Below are positions 1-11,384 of a DNA stretch of 64,000 bases, in pieces. The notes below the pieces were generated by a model, which was not told the origin of the DNA, ran no database searches, and saw nothing but the letters and a program-made list of their open reading frames with translations. Source of the DNA: Fulvimarina endophytica (GTDB lineage: Bacteria; Pseudomonadota; Alphaproteobacteria; Rhizobiales; Rhizobiaceae); assembly GCF_003403015.1 (NCBI RefSeq), contig NZ_QURL01000005.1:310001-374000 (forward strand). Direction: 5' to 3'. Within the stretch, counting starts at the first letter, position 1. Each line of letters begins with the position of its first letter. The position numbers and the translations under genes are program-made.

Positions 1-1
1 G

Positions 2-1081
2 CATCGGACCCTTCCATGGCGGGGATGGACCGGCCGGGGCAATCTCCAGGCGGCGGCTCGAAACGCGCGCTATGATCTGGTCCTGCGCGAAGCGCGCCGC
101 ACCGGTGCAGGCGCGATCCTCACGGCTCACCATCTCGAAGACCAGCTGGAGACGGTGCTCCATGCGATCTCGCGCGGAGACGGCGCCGAGCGACGGGCCG
201 GCATGCGCGAGACGCGAGAACTCGATCCCCGCACCGTTCTCCTTCGCCCCTTTCTTTCGGTTTCGCCCGCCCGCCTGCATGCGGTGCTCGGCTCGCAGGG
301 GCTGCGGGCGATCGAAGATCCGAGCAATCTCGACGACCGGTTCGCGCGCGTGCGCCATCGGCGTGCGATCGCAGGCATGTCGCAGGACGAGCGCGACGGA
401 CTGCTCGCGACCATGAAGAGCGCCGCAAGGCTTCGGGCGGAACGCGACGAACGGCTCGCGGACGCGTTCACGCAGTTTTGCGCAGAAGGCCTCGTCTTCG
501 ACGACGCCGCCTGCGCGATCCTTCCGCGATCGGCCTTCGCGACACTCGATCCGTGTGTCGCCGCCCCGCTTCTCGCCCGGCTTCTCACATCAGTTGGAGG
601 CGCGGCTCACGGACCCCGCCGCGAGAATGTGGACGGCCTCCTAAGCGCCCTCCGAGAAGGCGAGACGAGGACCCTGAACGGCGCGCGCGCCTCGGCCTCG
701 GGCGATCGCGTCATCATGGCCCGCGAGTTCGGCCGGGACGGCCCGCCGCCCTGCGATGGTCCGCGGGACGACATTCCGGCGGTGTTCGACCGGCGCTTCG
801 AGATCGCCTGGCCCCAGGGCCAGCATGGCTCTCGCGCCCATCTCGGCGCCTACGGCACGACGGGCCGGGGCGACGCACGCACCCGAACCTTGCCTTGCCT
901 CTTTGGCGGGGATGGAACGCTTCTTGCCGCGCACGGGGCCGTCGCGGCGCGTGAGGAACGGGCGGGACGGCCGATCGAAACCCTCGCGAATCTCGCCTCC
1001 CTGCTGCCATGGCGGTGCCTTGCGGACCTGCCCGAGCGACCCGGCTTCGCCTCGATGAGGGCGCGCTCGCGGCTTCGTTAA
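2..1081 (+). CDS. tilS: tRNA(Ile)-lysidine synthase, C-terminal part (5' end outside window)
   Basis: TilS makes lysidine at the wobble C of the tRNA-Ile(CAU) anticodon using ATP and lysine, so that the tRNA reads AUA. The frame is open from the left edge, so the N-terminal P-loop (SGGxDS type) lies outside. Visible near the edge are an L-P-W-R-G-W motif, a stretch of the form NxQAAARNARYDL and TAHHLEDQLET, which match the TilS catalytic core where most relatives have HHLDDQAET. The rest is the divergent C-terminal part. It ends with TAA 162 bp before ftsH, the common tilS-ftsH neighbourhood of alphaproteobacteria. An ATG at 155 is internal and should not be taken as the start. Confidence 0.88.
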   Translation, partial: HRTLPWRGWTGRGNLQAAARNARYDLVLREARRTGAGAILTAHHLEDQLETVLHAISRGDGAERRAGMRETRELDPRTVLLRPFLSVSPARLHAVLGSQGLRAIEDPSNLDDRFARVRHRRAIAGMSQDERDGLLATMKSAARLRAERDERLADAFTQFCAEGLVFDDAACAILPRSAFATLDPCVAAPLLARLLTSVGGAAHGPRRENVDGLLSALREGETRTLNGARASASGDRVIMAREFGRDGPPPCDGPRDDIPAVFDRRFEIAWPQGQHGSRAHLGAYGTTGRGDARTRTLPCLFGGDGTLLAAHGAVAAREERAGRPIETLANLASLLPWRCLADLPERPGFASMRARSRLR

Positions 1082-1243
1082 TCACGTCGCGGATCGAGCC
1101 CGCGCGACACCCTTGCCCAGCCGCTCGTCCCCGTGCGACCAAAGCGCCGCAAATCCGCCGCTTGCCATTGGCAAGATCGGGGAAGATGCTTACCTTGACG
1201 CCGTAGCGCGGGCTGTTCTCGCGCCGCCAAGCCAGGACGACTG

Positions 1244-3175
<1,932 letters not shown>

Positions 3176-3209
3176 TCTCGGTCGCGGGATCGGAACACAT
3201 TCATCGAGA

Positions 3210-3235
3210 GGGCGGCCTTCGGGTCGCCCTTTTCG
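3210..3235 (+). terminator. Rho-independent terminator after ftsH
   Basis: An 8-bp stem, GGGCGGCC at 3210-3217 and GGTCGCCC at 3222-3229 with one G-T pair, is closed by a TTCG loop and followed directly by TTTT. It lies 35 bp after the ftsH stop. Confidence 0.75.
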
Positions 3236-3668
3236 TTTGGGCGGAGGTCTGCCGATGGGGGCGCTCGAACGACTGGCGCCGTGTCGAACCGAGGGACGGA
3301 CCTTGAGGATCGGGTCCGAAAGACATCTATCCCGCGCACCTCTTCTCGGTCCGAAAAGGCCGGATCTTTCACCAGTTCACCAGTTCAGGTGAAACCGCCT
3401 CTTCGCGGAGCCACTTCGTGGTAGAAAGCGCACAGACGATCCCTCCTTTCCGATCGACGCGTTCTTTGCCTATGAATGGCCTAGATTGGCCCGAACAGGC
3501 CGATGCGATCGGTGAGGCCGCCAGGCCAGGGACCGCTGCTCGGGTCGCCCACAGGCTGTATGCCGAACGGAACAGGCGGTCTGCGGCCGAGGACTTATTT
3601 TCTGCGGGGAAGCGAACGGGTTCGAACGAACGCCTGCGCACCCGCGACGGACATTTGGAGACCAGACG
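3236..3668. other. Non-coding stretch between ftsH and glmM
   Basis: About 430 bp separates the ftsH terminator from glmM. The short open frames here are not supported: they lack ribosome-binding sites, and one overlaps the glmM start. The stretch probably carries the glmM promoter, but I cannot point to a convincing -35/-10 pair. A GGAGACC ribosome-binding site lies just before the glmM ATG. Confidence 0.5.
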
Positions 3669-5015
3669 ATGACGCGACGCTATTTCGGCACGGACGGCAT
3701 TCGAGGCAAGGCGAACCGCTTTCCGATGACCCCGGAAGTGGCGCTGAAGGTCGGGATGGCAGCCGGTCTCGTCTTCCAGCGCGGCGACCATCGGCACCGG
3801 GTGGTGATCGGCAAGGACACGCGCCGGTCGTCCTACATGCTCGAAAACGCCATGGTCGCGGGCTTCACCTCGGCGGGCATGGACGTCTACCTCCTCGGCC
3901 CGATGCCGACGCCCGCGGTCGCGATGCTCACGCGCTCCCTGCGCGCCGATATCGGCGTGATGATCTCTGCGTCCCACAATCCGTTCGAGGACAACGGCAT
4001 CAAGCTCTTCGGGCCCGACGGCTACAAGCTGTCCGACGAGATCGAGAGCCGGATCGAGGCTCTCCTCGACGAAGACATGACGAACCGCATGCCGACGGGT
4101 GCCGCCATGGGGCGGGCCACGCGCATCGACGGCGTTCACGACCGCTATATCGAATTCGCCAAGCGCACCCTGCCCCGCGAGATCTCTCTCGAAGGCATGC
4201 GGATCGCGATCGATTGCGCGAATGGCGCGGGCTACGATGTGGCTCCCAAAGTCCTCTGGGAACTCGGCGGCGAAGTGGTGGAGATCGGCACGGCGCCGGA
4301 CGGCACCAATATCAACAGGGACTGCGGCTCTACCGCTCCCCATGCCCTGGCGGAGAAGGTGCGGGAGGTGCGGGCCGATATCGGCATCGCCCTTGATGGA
4401 GATGCCGACCGGGTTCTCGTCGTCGACGAGCGCGGCGAGATCGTCGATGGCGATCAGCTGATGGCGGTGATCGCGGAAAGCTGGAACGAGGACGGCCGGC
4501 TCGCCGCAGGCGGCATCGTCGCGACGATCATGTCCAATCTCGGCCTCGAACGGTTTCTGGCGTCCCAGAACCTGCTGCTTGCCCGCACCAAGGTCGGTGA
4601 CCGCTACGTGGTCGAGCACATGCGCGCGCACGGCTACAATGTCGGCGGCGAACAGTCCGGCCACATCGTCATGTCCGATTTCGGCACCACCGGCGACGGG
4701 CTCATTTCGGCTCTGCAGGTGCTCGCCGTCGTCAAGCAGCGCGGCGGCAAGGTCTCGGAAATCTGCCGCCGGTTCGATCCCGTGCCGCAATTCTTGAAGA
4801 ATGTCCGCTTCGCCGGCGGCTCGCCGCTCGAGCGCGACGAGGTGAAGTCGGCGATCGAGGCGGGGCAGAGCAGGCTCGGCAATTCGGGCCGGCTGGTCAT
4901 CCGCCCCTCGGGCACCGAACCTCTGATCCGCGTCATGGCGGAAGGCGACGATCCGCGTCTCGTCGAAGACGTGGTGGACGACATCTGCGGCGCGCTCCGG
5001 CGCGCTGCCGCCTGA
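3669..5015 (+). CDS. glmM: Phosphoglucosamine mutase
   Basis: GlmM interconverts glucosamine-6-phosphate and glucosamine-1-phosphate on the way to UDP-GlcNAc for peptidoglycan and LPS. The 448 residues match the family length. The N-terminal FGTDGIRG, the phosphoserine loop SASHNP with catalytic Ser102, the metal-binding DGDADR (243-248) and the C-terminal phosphate-binding [12 protein letters not shown] are all present. The ATG has a GGAGACC ribosome-binding site. It is not in an obvious operon: it is bounded upstream by the ftsH terminator and downstream by a hairpin shared with a convergent gene. Confidence 0.97.
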   Translation: MTRRYFGTDGIRGKANRFPMTPEVALKVGMAAGLVFQRGDHRHRVVIGKDTRRSSYMLENAMVAGFTSAGMDVYLLGPMPTPAVAMLTRSLRADIGVMISASHNPFEDNGIKLFGPDGYKLSDEIESRIEALLDEDMTNRMPTGAAMGRATRIDGVHDRYIEFAKRTLPREISLEGMRIAIDCANGAGYDVAPKVLWELGGEVVEIGTAPDGTNINRDCGSTAPHALAEKVREVRADIGIALDGDADRVLVVDERGEIVDGDQLMAVIAESWNEDGRLAAGGIVATIMSNLGLERFLASQNLLLARTKVGDRYVVEHMRAHGYNVGGEQSGHIVMSDFGTTGDGLISALQVLAVVKQRGGKVSEICRRFDPVPQFLKNVRFAGGSPLERDEVKSAIEAGQSRLGNSGRLVIRPSGTEPLIRVMAEGDDPRLVEDVVDDICGALRRAAA

Positions 5016-5087
5016 GCGCAAAGGGCCAGGAACGCCCGCTTCTCGTCCGGGGCGATACAGGGCATAAAATCAGACGCCGCATGAAAG

Positions 5088-5115
5088 ACGGGCGCCCCCG
5101 AGAGGCGCCCGTTTT
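5088..5115 (+). terminator. Terminator after glmM, possibly bidirectional
   Basis: A perfect 9-bp stem, ACGGGCGCC at 5088-5096 and GGCGCCCGT at 5104-5112, is followed by TTTT on the + strand. The opposite flank is A-rich (ATGAAAG), so it may also end the convergent SH3b gene. Confidence 0.75.
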
Positions 5116-5145
5116 CATGTCTCGTCCTGAGAGAAGCTGTCGCGA

Positions 5146-5808
5146 TCAGCGAACGATGTAGACGATCTCGCGGGTCGCAGGATCGATCAGCACTTCCTGC
5201 CCGTTCACGTTCGCATACTGCATCTCGTATTCCGGGATCGGGTTCAGCGTTACGACATCCGGGACGCGGGCGCCGACGACCGTCTCACCTTCCAGATAAA
5301 CGGGATCGACCGGGTTGCTGCGGACATATTCGATGCGCGGCGCCGGGGGCTCGACCGCTGCGCCGGCCACCAGGCCCACGCCGCCGCCGACAGCCGCGCC
5401 GACCGGTCCGCCGACGAGGGCTCCGACGGTCGCGCCGGTCGCCGCGCCGGCAACGGCACCCGCTCCGCTTTCCTCATAGGTGACGGTCGGGATCGCCTCG
5501 GGCGCAGCCTCGCGCCGCTGGACCACCACGACGGTCTCGCCGTCGACATCCGTCGTCAGATACTGGGCGGAGGCCCAACCCTGCGTTCCGTCGACCGTGA
5601 CACGGCACCAGTTCCCCGCATCGTTGCAACCGTCGAGCGTTGCCGAGTCGCCGGTCGGCAGAACGCCGACGATCGGGAAGTTCGATCCAGGCCCGGCACG
5701 CACATTGAGATCGGTGGTGGACGAAATCGCGGTCTGCGCGAGCGACGGAACGGCAGAGAGCGTCACCAGCGAGGCACCGGCAGCGGCGAGAATCATGAAG
5801 CGTTTCAT
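5146..5808 (-). CDS. Secreted SH3b / glycine-zipper / DUF1236 protein
   Basis: This is a predicted exported envelope protein of unknown exact role. Residues 1-25 form a signal peptide ending in an Ala-rich site before QTAISS. An SH3b domain follows (about 28-88, with the typical DLNVRAGPGSNFPIVG and GWASAQYL blocks). Next is a Gly/Ala-rich glycine zipper (about 115-155), then a C-terminal DUF1236-like region ending near EIVYIVR. SH3b domains often bind peptidoglycan or cell-surface ligands, so a wall-associated role is inferred. I chose the ATG at 5808. A TTG one codon upstream (5811) sits closer to the GGGAG ribosome-binding site and is possible. Confidence 0.8.
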   Translation of the reverse strand: MKRFMILAAAGASLVTLSAVPSLAQTAISSTTDLNVRAGPGSNFPIVGVLPTGDSATLDGCNDAGNWCRVTVDGTQGWASAQYLTTDVDGETVVVVQRREAAPEAIPTVTYEESGAGAVAGAATGATVGALVGGPVGAAVGGGVGLVAGAAVEPPAPRIEYVRSNPVDPVYLEGETVVGARVPDVVTLNPIPEYEMQYANVNGQEVLIDPATREIVYIVR

Positions 5809-5811
5809 CAA

Positions 5812-6171
5812 GAGAAACTCCCAAAGTGTGCGGCGGACCCGATCTCAGGCCCGCATCGGAAGTAACAACACAGGCAACTCCTCGATGTTCCAAAATATTT
5901 TCATGAACGAACTCGTATCAAACCGTTCATTTTCGGTTCATCTTCGATGATCGAAGTATTCCCGTCTCATCGTGAGATTTGCTACTTAAACGGTCGCAGC
6001 CTCCACGATCCGTTGCAGCGGCCTCGCGATCGACCGGTTGCGCCATCCGCCGGGTTTTGCACACGATGAATATGAGGGGCCGGCGATCTCCAGAAACTTC
6101 CTTTGACGGGCGCTCGGAAACGTCGTTAGATCGCTAAAGACGGACGAATCGACTTTGGGAGGGGTTGTGAA
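5812..6171. promoter_or_regulatory. Divergent intergenic region with CGTTCAT-type half-sites
   Basis: This 360-bp region separates the divergent SH3b gene and livG and contains no credible gene. It is relatively AT-rich near 5880-5990. It carries ATGAACG (5903-5909), CGTTCAT (5924-5930) and GGTTCAT (5935-5941). The same heptamer forms a palindrome upstream of the other SH3b gene at 27264-27278. Promoters for both neighbours must lie here. Confidence 0.45.
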
Positions 6172-6940
6172 TTGCCGAGCGCCGATCGTGCTCCGAATAC
6201 CGATTACGCCATCGAGACGCGCAACGTCACCAAGACGTTCAAGGGTTTCACGGCCGTCGACGACGTATCCCTAAAAGTCCGGCATGGGACGATTCACGCC
6301 TTGATCGGTCCGAACGGGGCCGGCAAGTCGACCATGTTCAATCTCATCACCAAGTTTCTCGAACCGACCAGCGGGTCGATTCACCTGGATGGCCGGGACA
6401 TCACCCGGGACAAGCCGGCTCAGATCGCCCGGGCGGGTGCCGTGCGCTCCTTCCAGATCTCGTCGGTCTTCCCGAACCTGACGCTTCTCGAGAACATCCG
6501 CGTCGCGCTCCAGCGCCGGATGGGCAATTCCTACCATTTCTGGGAGTCGCAGGCCCGGCTCGACGTCCTCAACGAGGATGCGAGACGGATCCTCGCGGAA
6601 GTCGGCCTCGATGATTCGGAATCGGTCCTCGCCTCCGAGCTTCCCTATGGCCGCAAGCGGCTCCTCGAGCTTGCGACGACGCTGGCCATGGAGCCCCGGG
6701 TCATGCTGCTCGACGAGCCGATGGCGGGCATGGGCACGGGCGATGTGGCGCGTGTCGCGAACATCATCCGCAAGGTGTCGCAGGGACGGACCGTCCTGAT
6801 GGTCGAGCACAATCTCAACGTGGTCGCGGACCTGTCGGACCGGATCACGGTGCTTCAGCAGGGTTCGGTTCTCGCCGAGGGAACTTACGAAGAGGTCAGC
6901 ACGAACCGCCAGGTCCGTTCGGCCTATATGGGCGAGAGCG

Positions 6941-6948
<8 letters not shown>
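6172..6948 (+). CDS. livG: Branched-chain amino-acid ABC transporter ATP-binding protein LivG
   Basis: First ATPase of a LIV-I-type importer for branched-chain amino acids or related substrates. Residues 1-258 form one ABC domain with Walker A GPNGAGKST, the LivG-type signature LPYGRKRLLEL in place of LSGGQ, and Walker B VMLLDEPMAGM with the H-loop MVEHNL. Translation most likely starts at TTG (6172), because a strong GGGAGGGG ribosome-binding site lies 7 nt upstream and no ATG fits. The 3' end overlaps livF by 8 nt, indicating translational coupling. It is the first gene of a five-gene transporter set. Confidence 0.93.
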
Positions 6949-7645
<697 letters not shown>

Positions 7646-7685
7646 TCCTTCGGCGGCGTGAAACAATCATCAGGGAGGACACATC

Positions 7686-8975
7686 ATGAAACTGACGAAG
7701 ACACTGCTTCTCACCGGCGCGGCGAGCATGCTGGCGCTTTCGGCGAACGCACAGGACTCGGGGAGCGGCATCAGCGACGACACGATCAAGATCGGTCTCA
7801 TCGCCGACATGTCGGGTCCCTATTCGGCGCTCGACGGTGCCGGGTCCGAGGCTGCGATCCGCATGGCCATCGAGGAGATGGGCGGCGAGATCGACGGCAA
7901 GAAGATCACGCTCCAGACCGCCGACCACCAGAGTAAGGCCGATATCGGCTCCAACATCGCGCGCCAGTGGGCCGACCAGGACAATATCGACCTGATCCTC
8001 GGCGGCGCCAATTCCGGCGTCGGCATCGCCCTTCAGGAAATCACCAGCGAGAAGGGCGTCGCCTACATCAACAATGGCGGCGCGACCAATGCGCTGACCA
8101 ACGAGAACTGCGCCCCCGAGACCGGCCTCCACTGGACCTACGACACCGATGCACTGGCCAACGGCACGGCGGTCGCGATGGTCAAGGAAGGCAACCAGTC
8201 CTGGTTCTTCATCACCGCGGACTACACCTTCGGGCACAATCTCAAGAATACCGCGGCAAATGCGGTCCAGGAGAATGGCGGCGAGGTCGTCGGCGAGGTC
8301 TCGGCTCCCTTCCCCACCCAGGACTTCTCCTCCTTCCTGCTCCAGGCACAGGGCTCCGGCGCCCAGGTCGTCGGCCTTGCCAATGCGGGAACCGACACCC
8401 AGAACGCCGTCAAGCAGGCGCAGGAATTCGGCCTCACCCAGGCCGGCCAGAAGCTCGCCTCGCTGCTTCTCTTCATCACGGACGTGGACGCGCTCGGCCT
8501 CGACGCGGCGCAGGGTCTGACTCTGACCACCGGCTTCTACTGGGACCAGGACGACAAGGCCCGCGAGTGGAGCGCCAAATACGAGGAGCGCACCGGCGCA
8601 AAGCCCTCCATGGTTCAGGCCGGCATGTATTCCTCCGCGCTCAACTACCTCAAGGCGGTCAAGGAAGCCGGCACGGACGACGCCAAGAAGGTCGTCGCCC
8701 AGCTGAAGACCATGCCGATCGAGGACGCGTTTGCCCGCAATGGCAAGGTCCGCGCCGACGGGCTGATGGAACACGACATGTTCCTGGCTCAGGTGAAGAC
8801 CCCCGAGGAGAGCTCGGGCAAGTGGGACTACTATAACATCATCCGCACCATCCCGGGCGCCGACGCGTTCCAGTCGATCGAGGACGGCAAGTGCGAGGCC
8901 GCGAAGACGGCCATGGCCGAAGGCGGCGCCTCGGGCGCTTCAGGCACCGAGAGCACGTCCGGTCAGGCCCAGTAA
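7686..8975 (+). CDS. livK: Periplasmic substrate-binding protein of the LIV-type transporter
   Basis: This is the solute-binding component that delivers substrate to LivHM. The 429 residues begin with a signal peptide (about 1-23, cleavage after LSANA). A type-I periplasmic-binding fold follows (IKIGLIADMSGPYSALDG, then AVKLAxxxxG-like and DGLMEHD segments). The C-terminus is Gly/Ser-rich. A GGGAGGAC ribosome-binding site precedes the ATG. The family also includes proteins for amides, urea and aromatic acids, so the exact ligand cannot be read here. A strong hairpin after the gene may raise its level relative to livHM. Confidence 0.92.
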   Translation: MKLTKTLLLTGAASMLALSANAQDSGSGISDDTIKIGLIADMSGPYSALDGAGSEAAIRMAIEEMGGEIDGKKITLQTADHQSKADIGSNIARQWADQDNIDLILGGANSGVGIALQEITSEKGVAYINNGGATNALTNENCAPETGLHWTYDTDALANGTAVAMVKEGNQSWFFITADYTFGHNLKNTAANAVQENGGEVVGEVSAPFPTQDFSSFLLQAQGSGAQVVGLANAGTDTQNAVKQAQEFGLTQAGQKLASLLLFITDVDALGLDAAQGLTLTTGFYWDQDDKAREWSAKYEERTGAKPSMVQAGMYSSALNYLKAVKEAGTDDAKKVVAQLKTMPIEDAFARNGKVRADGLMEHDMFLAQVKTPEESSGKWDYYNIIRTIPGADAFQSIEDGKCEAAKTAMAEGGASGASGTESTSGQAQ

Positions 8976-8992
8976 GACCAGTGATCGTTGAG

Positions 8993-9020
8993 CGCGGCGG
9001 ACCTTGAGATCCGCCGCGTT
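8993..9020 (+). terminator. Hairpin between livK and livH
   Basis: A perfect 9-bp stem, CGCGGCGGA at 8993-9001 and TCCGCCGCG at 9010-9018, is followed by a weak T-stretch (TTCGCCTCCTT). It is likely a partial terminator or an mRNA-stabilising structure behind livK. Confidence 0.5.
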
Positions 9021-9109
9021 CGCCTCCTTAGAATTCGTAGCAAGCCCGCCCTGCCTGCCCGTCTGACGACGGTCAAGGCGGACGGTGCCTTCCAGGGATT
9101 ACGACGCGC

Positions 9110-9994
9110 ATGGACTTTCTCGGGGTCCCCTTCCCGGTCTTTGCCGGACAGCTGCTCATCGGGCTGATCAACGGAGCCTTCTATGCCGTGCTCAGTCTCG
9201 GGCTCGCGCTGATCTTCGGGCTGCTCAACATCGTCAATTTCGCCCATGGCGCGCTTTACATGGTGGGTGCCTTCGTCGCCTTCCTGCTGCTCGACGTGCT
9301 CGGCATCGGCTATTGGCCGGCGCTCGTCCTCTCGCCGATCATCGTCGGCGTCTTCGGAATGGCCATCGAGCGCTTTCTCCTGCGGCCGATCGCCGATCTC
9401 GATCACCTCTACGGACTGCTTCTGACCTTCGGCCTCGCCCTCCTGATCGAGGGCCTCTTCCGACAGGTCTACGGCGTCTCGGGCGAGACCTACGCCATTC
9501 CGGCCGCTCTCCAGGGCGGCTTCAATCTCGGCTTCATGTTCCTGCCCACCTACCGGGCCTGGGTCATCGTCGCGGCGGTGGTCGTGTGCGGCGCGACCTG
9601 GTTCCTCATCGAGCAGACGCGCCTTGGAGCCACCATGCGTGCGGCGGTCGAGAACGCCGATCTCGTGCGGGCCTTCGGCGTCAACGTTCCGCTGCTGGTC
9701 ACGCTCACATACGGGCTCGGCGTGGCGCTCGCCGCCTTCGCCGGCGTTCTCGCGGCACCGATCTATTCGGTCAATCCGCTGATGGGCTCCAACATCATCA
9801 TCGTCGTCTTCGCGATTGTCGTGATCGGCGGCCTCGGATCGATCAAGGGAGCCATCCTGTCGGGCTTCCTGCTCGGCATCGCCGAGGGCGTGACGCGGGT
9901 CTATTATCCGGAAGCCTCCAACATCATCATCTTCGTGGTCATGGCTGTCGTGCTGATCGTCAGGCCGGCCGGACTGTTCGGGAAAACCGCATGA
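9110..9994 (+). CDS. livH: Branched-chain amino-acid ABC transporter permease LivH
   Basis: Inner-membrane permease of the LIV system, 294 residues with about eight hydrophobic segments. Family landmarks are the N-terminal LINGAFYAVLSLGLALIFGLLNIVNFAHGALYMVGAF and the C-terminal VIGGLGSIKGAILSG loop that contacts the ATPases. The ATG at 9110 directly begins the conserved N-terminus. The stop overlaps the livM start as ATGA. An upstream frame that runs into livM is an artefact of the overlapping frame. Confidence 0.95.
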   Translation: MDFLGVPFPVFAGQLLIGLINGAFYAVLSLGLALIFGLLNIVNFAHGALYMVGAFVAFLLLDVLGIGYWPALVLSPIIVGVFGMAIERFLLRPIADLDHLYGLLLTFGLALLIEGLFRQVYGVSGETYAIPAALQGGFNLGFMFLPTYRAWVIVAAVVVCGATWFLIEQTRLGATMRAAVENADLVRAFGVNVPLLVTLTYGLGVALAAFAGVLAAPIYSVNPLMGSNIIIVVFAIVVIGGLGSIKGAILSGFLLGIAEGVTRVYYPEASNIIIFVVMAVVLIVRPAGLFGKTA

Positions 9995-10989
9995 CCGACA
10001 TCACCAAGACCGAGGATGCCCGCACGGTGCGCGCCCGTTCCCGATCGTCCAGCATCCTTGCCGATGTCCGGCTCTGGGCTGCGATCGGCTTCGTCCTTCT
10101 CCTGATCGCGCCGCACTACGTCTATCCGGTCTTCGTCGCGAAGATCCTGTGCTTCGCCCTGTTCGCGGCGGCGTTCAACCTCCTGCTCGGATTTGCGGGG
10201 CTCCTCTCCTTCGGTCATGCGGCATTCTTCGGAATGTCGGCCTATGTGACCGGCTACTGCCTCCAGACGCTCGGCTTCTCGGCCGAACTCGGCATTCTCG
10301 CAGGCACTGCCGCGGGGGCCCTGCTCGGCCTCGGCATGGGCCTTCTGGCCATCCGCCGTCAGGGCATCTACTTTGCGATGATCACCCTCGCGCTGGCCCA
10401 GATGGTCTATTTCGTCGCGCTGCAGGCGCCCTTCACGGGCGGCGAGGACGGAATGCAGGGCGTGCCGCGCAACGCGCTCTTCGGCGTCATCGACATGTCG
10501 ACGAACATGAACGTCTATTATCTCGTTCTCGGCGTGTTCTGCATCGGCCTCTTCATCATCTACCGCACCGTGCACTCGCCGTTCGGACAGGTGCTGAAAT
10601 CCATCCGCGAGAACGAGCCCCGCGCGATCTCGCTCGGCTACGACGCCGATCACTACAAGCTGATGGCCTTCGTCATTTCCGCCGCCCTGTCGGGCATGGC
10701 CGGCTCGGCCAAGGTCATGGTGTTCCAGCTCGCATCCCTGACGGACGTCCAGTGGCAGATGAGCGGCGAAGTGGTGCTGATGGCGGTTCTCGGCGGCATC
10801 GGAACCATGCTCGGGCCGATCGTCGGCGCAACGATCATCATCTCGCTCCAGAACGAACTGGCGCAGATCGGATCGATCTCGACCATCGTGCAGGGCGCGG
10901 TCTTCGTCTTCTGCGTGCTCGCCTTCCGGCGCGGCATCGTCGGCGAGATCAAGCACCGCTGGGCCCTCTGGCGCAGCCGCTCTTCCTGA
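9991..10989 (+). CDS. livM: Branched-chain amino-acid ABC transporter permease LivM
   Basis: Second permease subunit, 332 residues. After a polar N-terminal tail of about 30 residues it has roughly eight to ten membrane segments. Typical LivM blocks are the FNLLLGFAGLLSFGHAAFFG region and the loop SIRENEPRAISLGYDADHYKL, and AVLGGIGTMLGPIVGA lies near the end. The ATG at 9991 overlaps the livH stop by 4 nt. It is the last gene of the liv set. No T-tailed terminator directly follows. Confidence 0.95.
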   Translation: MTDITKTEDARTVRARSRSSSILADVRLWAAIGFVLLLIAPHYVYPVFVAKILCFALFAAAFNLLLGFAGLLSFGHAAFFGMSAYVTGYCLQTLGFSAELGILAGTAAGALLGLGMGLLAIRRQGIYFAMITLALAQMVYFVALQAPFTGGEDGMQGVPRNALFGVIDMSTNMNVYYLVLGVFCIGLFIIYRTVHSPFGQVLKSIRENEPRAISLGYDADHYKLMAFVISAALSGMAGSAKVMVFQLASLTDVQWQMSGEVVLMAVLGGIGTMLGPIVGATIIISLQNELAQIGSISTIVQGAVFVFCVLAFRRGIVGEIKHRWALWRSRSS

Positions 10990-11070
10990 ACGGGCGGGCA
11001 TCGGGCCACCGGCGGATCCAAAGGCGACAGTCCCGCCATTCGGCATGAGACCGAGCGGTCTCGGCCACAC

Positions 11071-11089
11071 GGCGCTCAAATCGAGCGCC
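11071..11089. other. Small hairpin downstream of livM
   Basis: A 7-bp perfect inverted repeat, GGCGCTC at 11071-11077 and GAGCGCC at 11083-11089, with an AAATC loop and no T-tail. It could help end or stabilise the liv transcript. The function is unproven. Confidence 0.3.
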
Positions 11090-11189
11090 CCCTCACGGAT
11101 ACCCCGCCGCCTGGGTCTCGGGCGTTCGCCTCTCCAAGAGCCTAGTTCGCGGAGGATCGGCGGCTACAACACCGAGCACACAAACGAAA

Positions 11190-11213
11190 GGCCGCTTCCT
11201 TTCGGAAGCGGCC
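11190..11213 (-). terminator. Terminator of the 25-codon gene
   Basis: A perfect 10-bp stem, GGCCGCTTCC at 11190-11199 and GGAAGCGGCC at 11204-11213, has a 4-nt loop. On the minus strand it is followed by TTTCGTTTGTG, a good T-tract; the + side lacks one. It therefore ends a minus-strand transcript and lies 57 bp after the stop of the small gene. Confidence 0.78.
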
Positions 11214-11234
11214 TCGTGATTTCGAGCCGGCCAG

Positions 11235-11253
11235 GTCATCGGCGGGCGATGAC
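11235..11253. other. Inverted repeat in the 3' region of the small gene
   Basis: A 7-bp perfect stem, GTCATCG at 11235-11241 and CGATGAC at 11247-11253, with a 5-nt loop. It lies between the small gene's stop and its terminator, giving the short transcript a two-hairpin 3' end. Confidence 0.45.
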
Positions 11254-11269
11254 GCCGGTCCGTAAATCC

Positions 11270-11347
11270 TCAGACGAAGCGGAAAGACTGCTCCCCGCGC
11301 ACCATCAGATTCAAAGACCCAACCGGCATCAGATAATCACTCGACAT
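11270..11347 (-). CDS. Candidate 25-residue small protein (sORF) with extreme Shine-Dalgarno
   Basis: I read a 26-codon frame starting at ATG (11347-11345), beginning MSSDYLMPVG and ending QSFRFV before TGA. Directly upstream is AAAGGAGGTGATCC, with the AGGAGG core 7 nt from the ATG. This is about as complementary to the 16S rRNA tail as a ribosome-binding site can be. A sigma70-like promoter lies at 11385-11413, and two hairpins, the second a T-tailed terminator, follow. A self-contained promoter, strong start signal, short frame and terminator argue for a real small gene or a dual-function small RNA. The peptide is mixed hydrophobic with no recognised domain. It sits where many relatives carry dnaQ after coaE. 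I recognise no family. Confidence 0.55.
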   Translation of the reverse strand: MSSDYLMPVGSLNLMVRGEQSFRFV

Positions 11348-11384
11348 TGGATCACCTCCTTTCGCTTCGTTAAACACAAGGCAA

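Noticed and set aside
3418..3672. An 84-codon frame just before glmM
   Set aside because: It overlaps the glmM start in another frame and lacks both a ribosome-binding site and any recognisable sequence.
11347..11363. Fragment of a 16S rRNA gene
   Set aside because: Only the last 17 nt of 16S match. There is no preceding 16S sequence, and the position exactly at a start codon explains it as a ribosome-binding site on the other strand.
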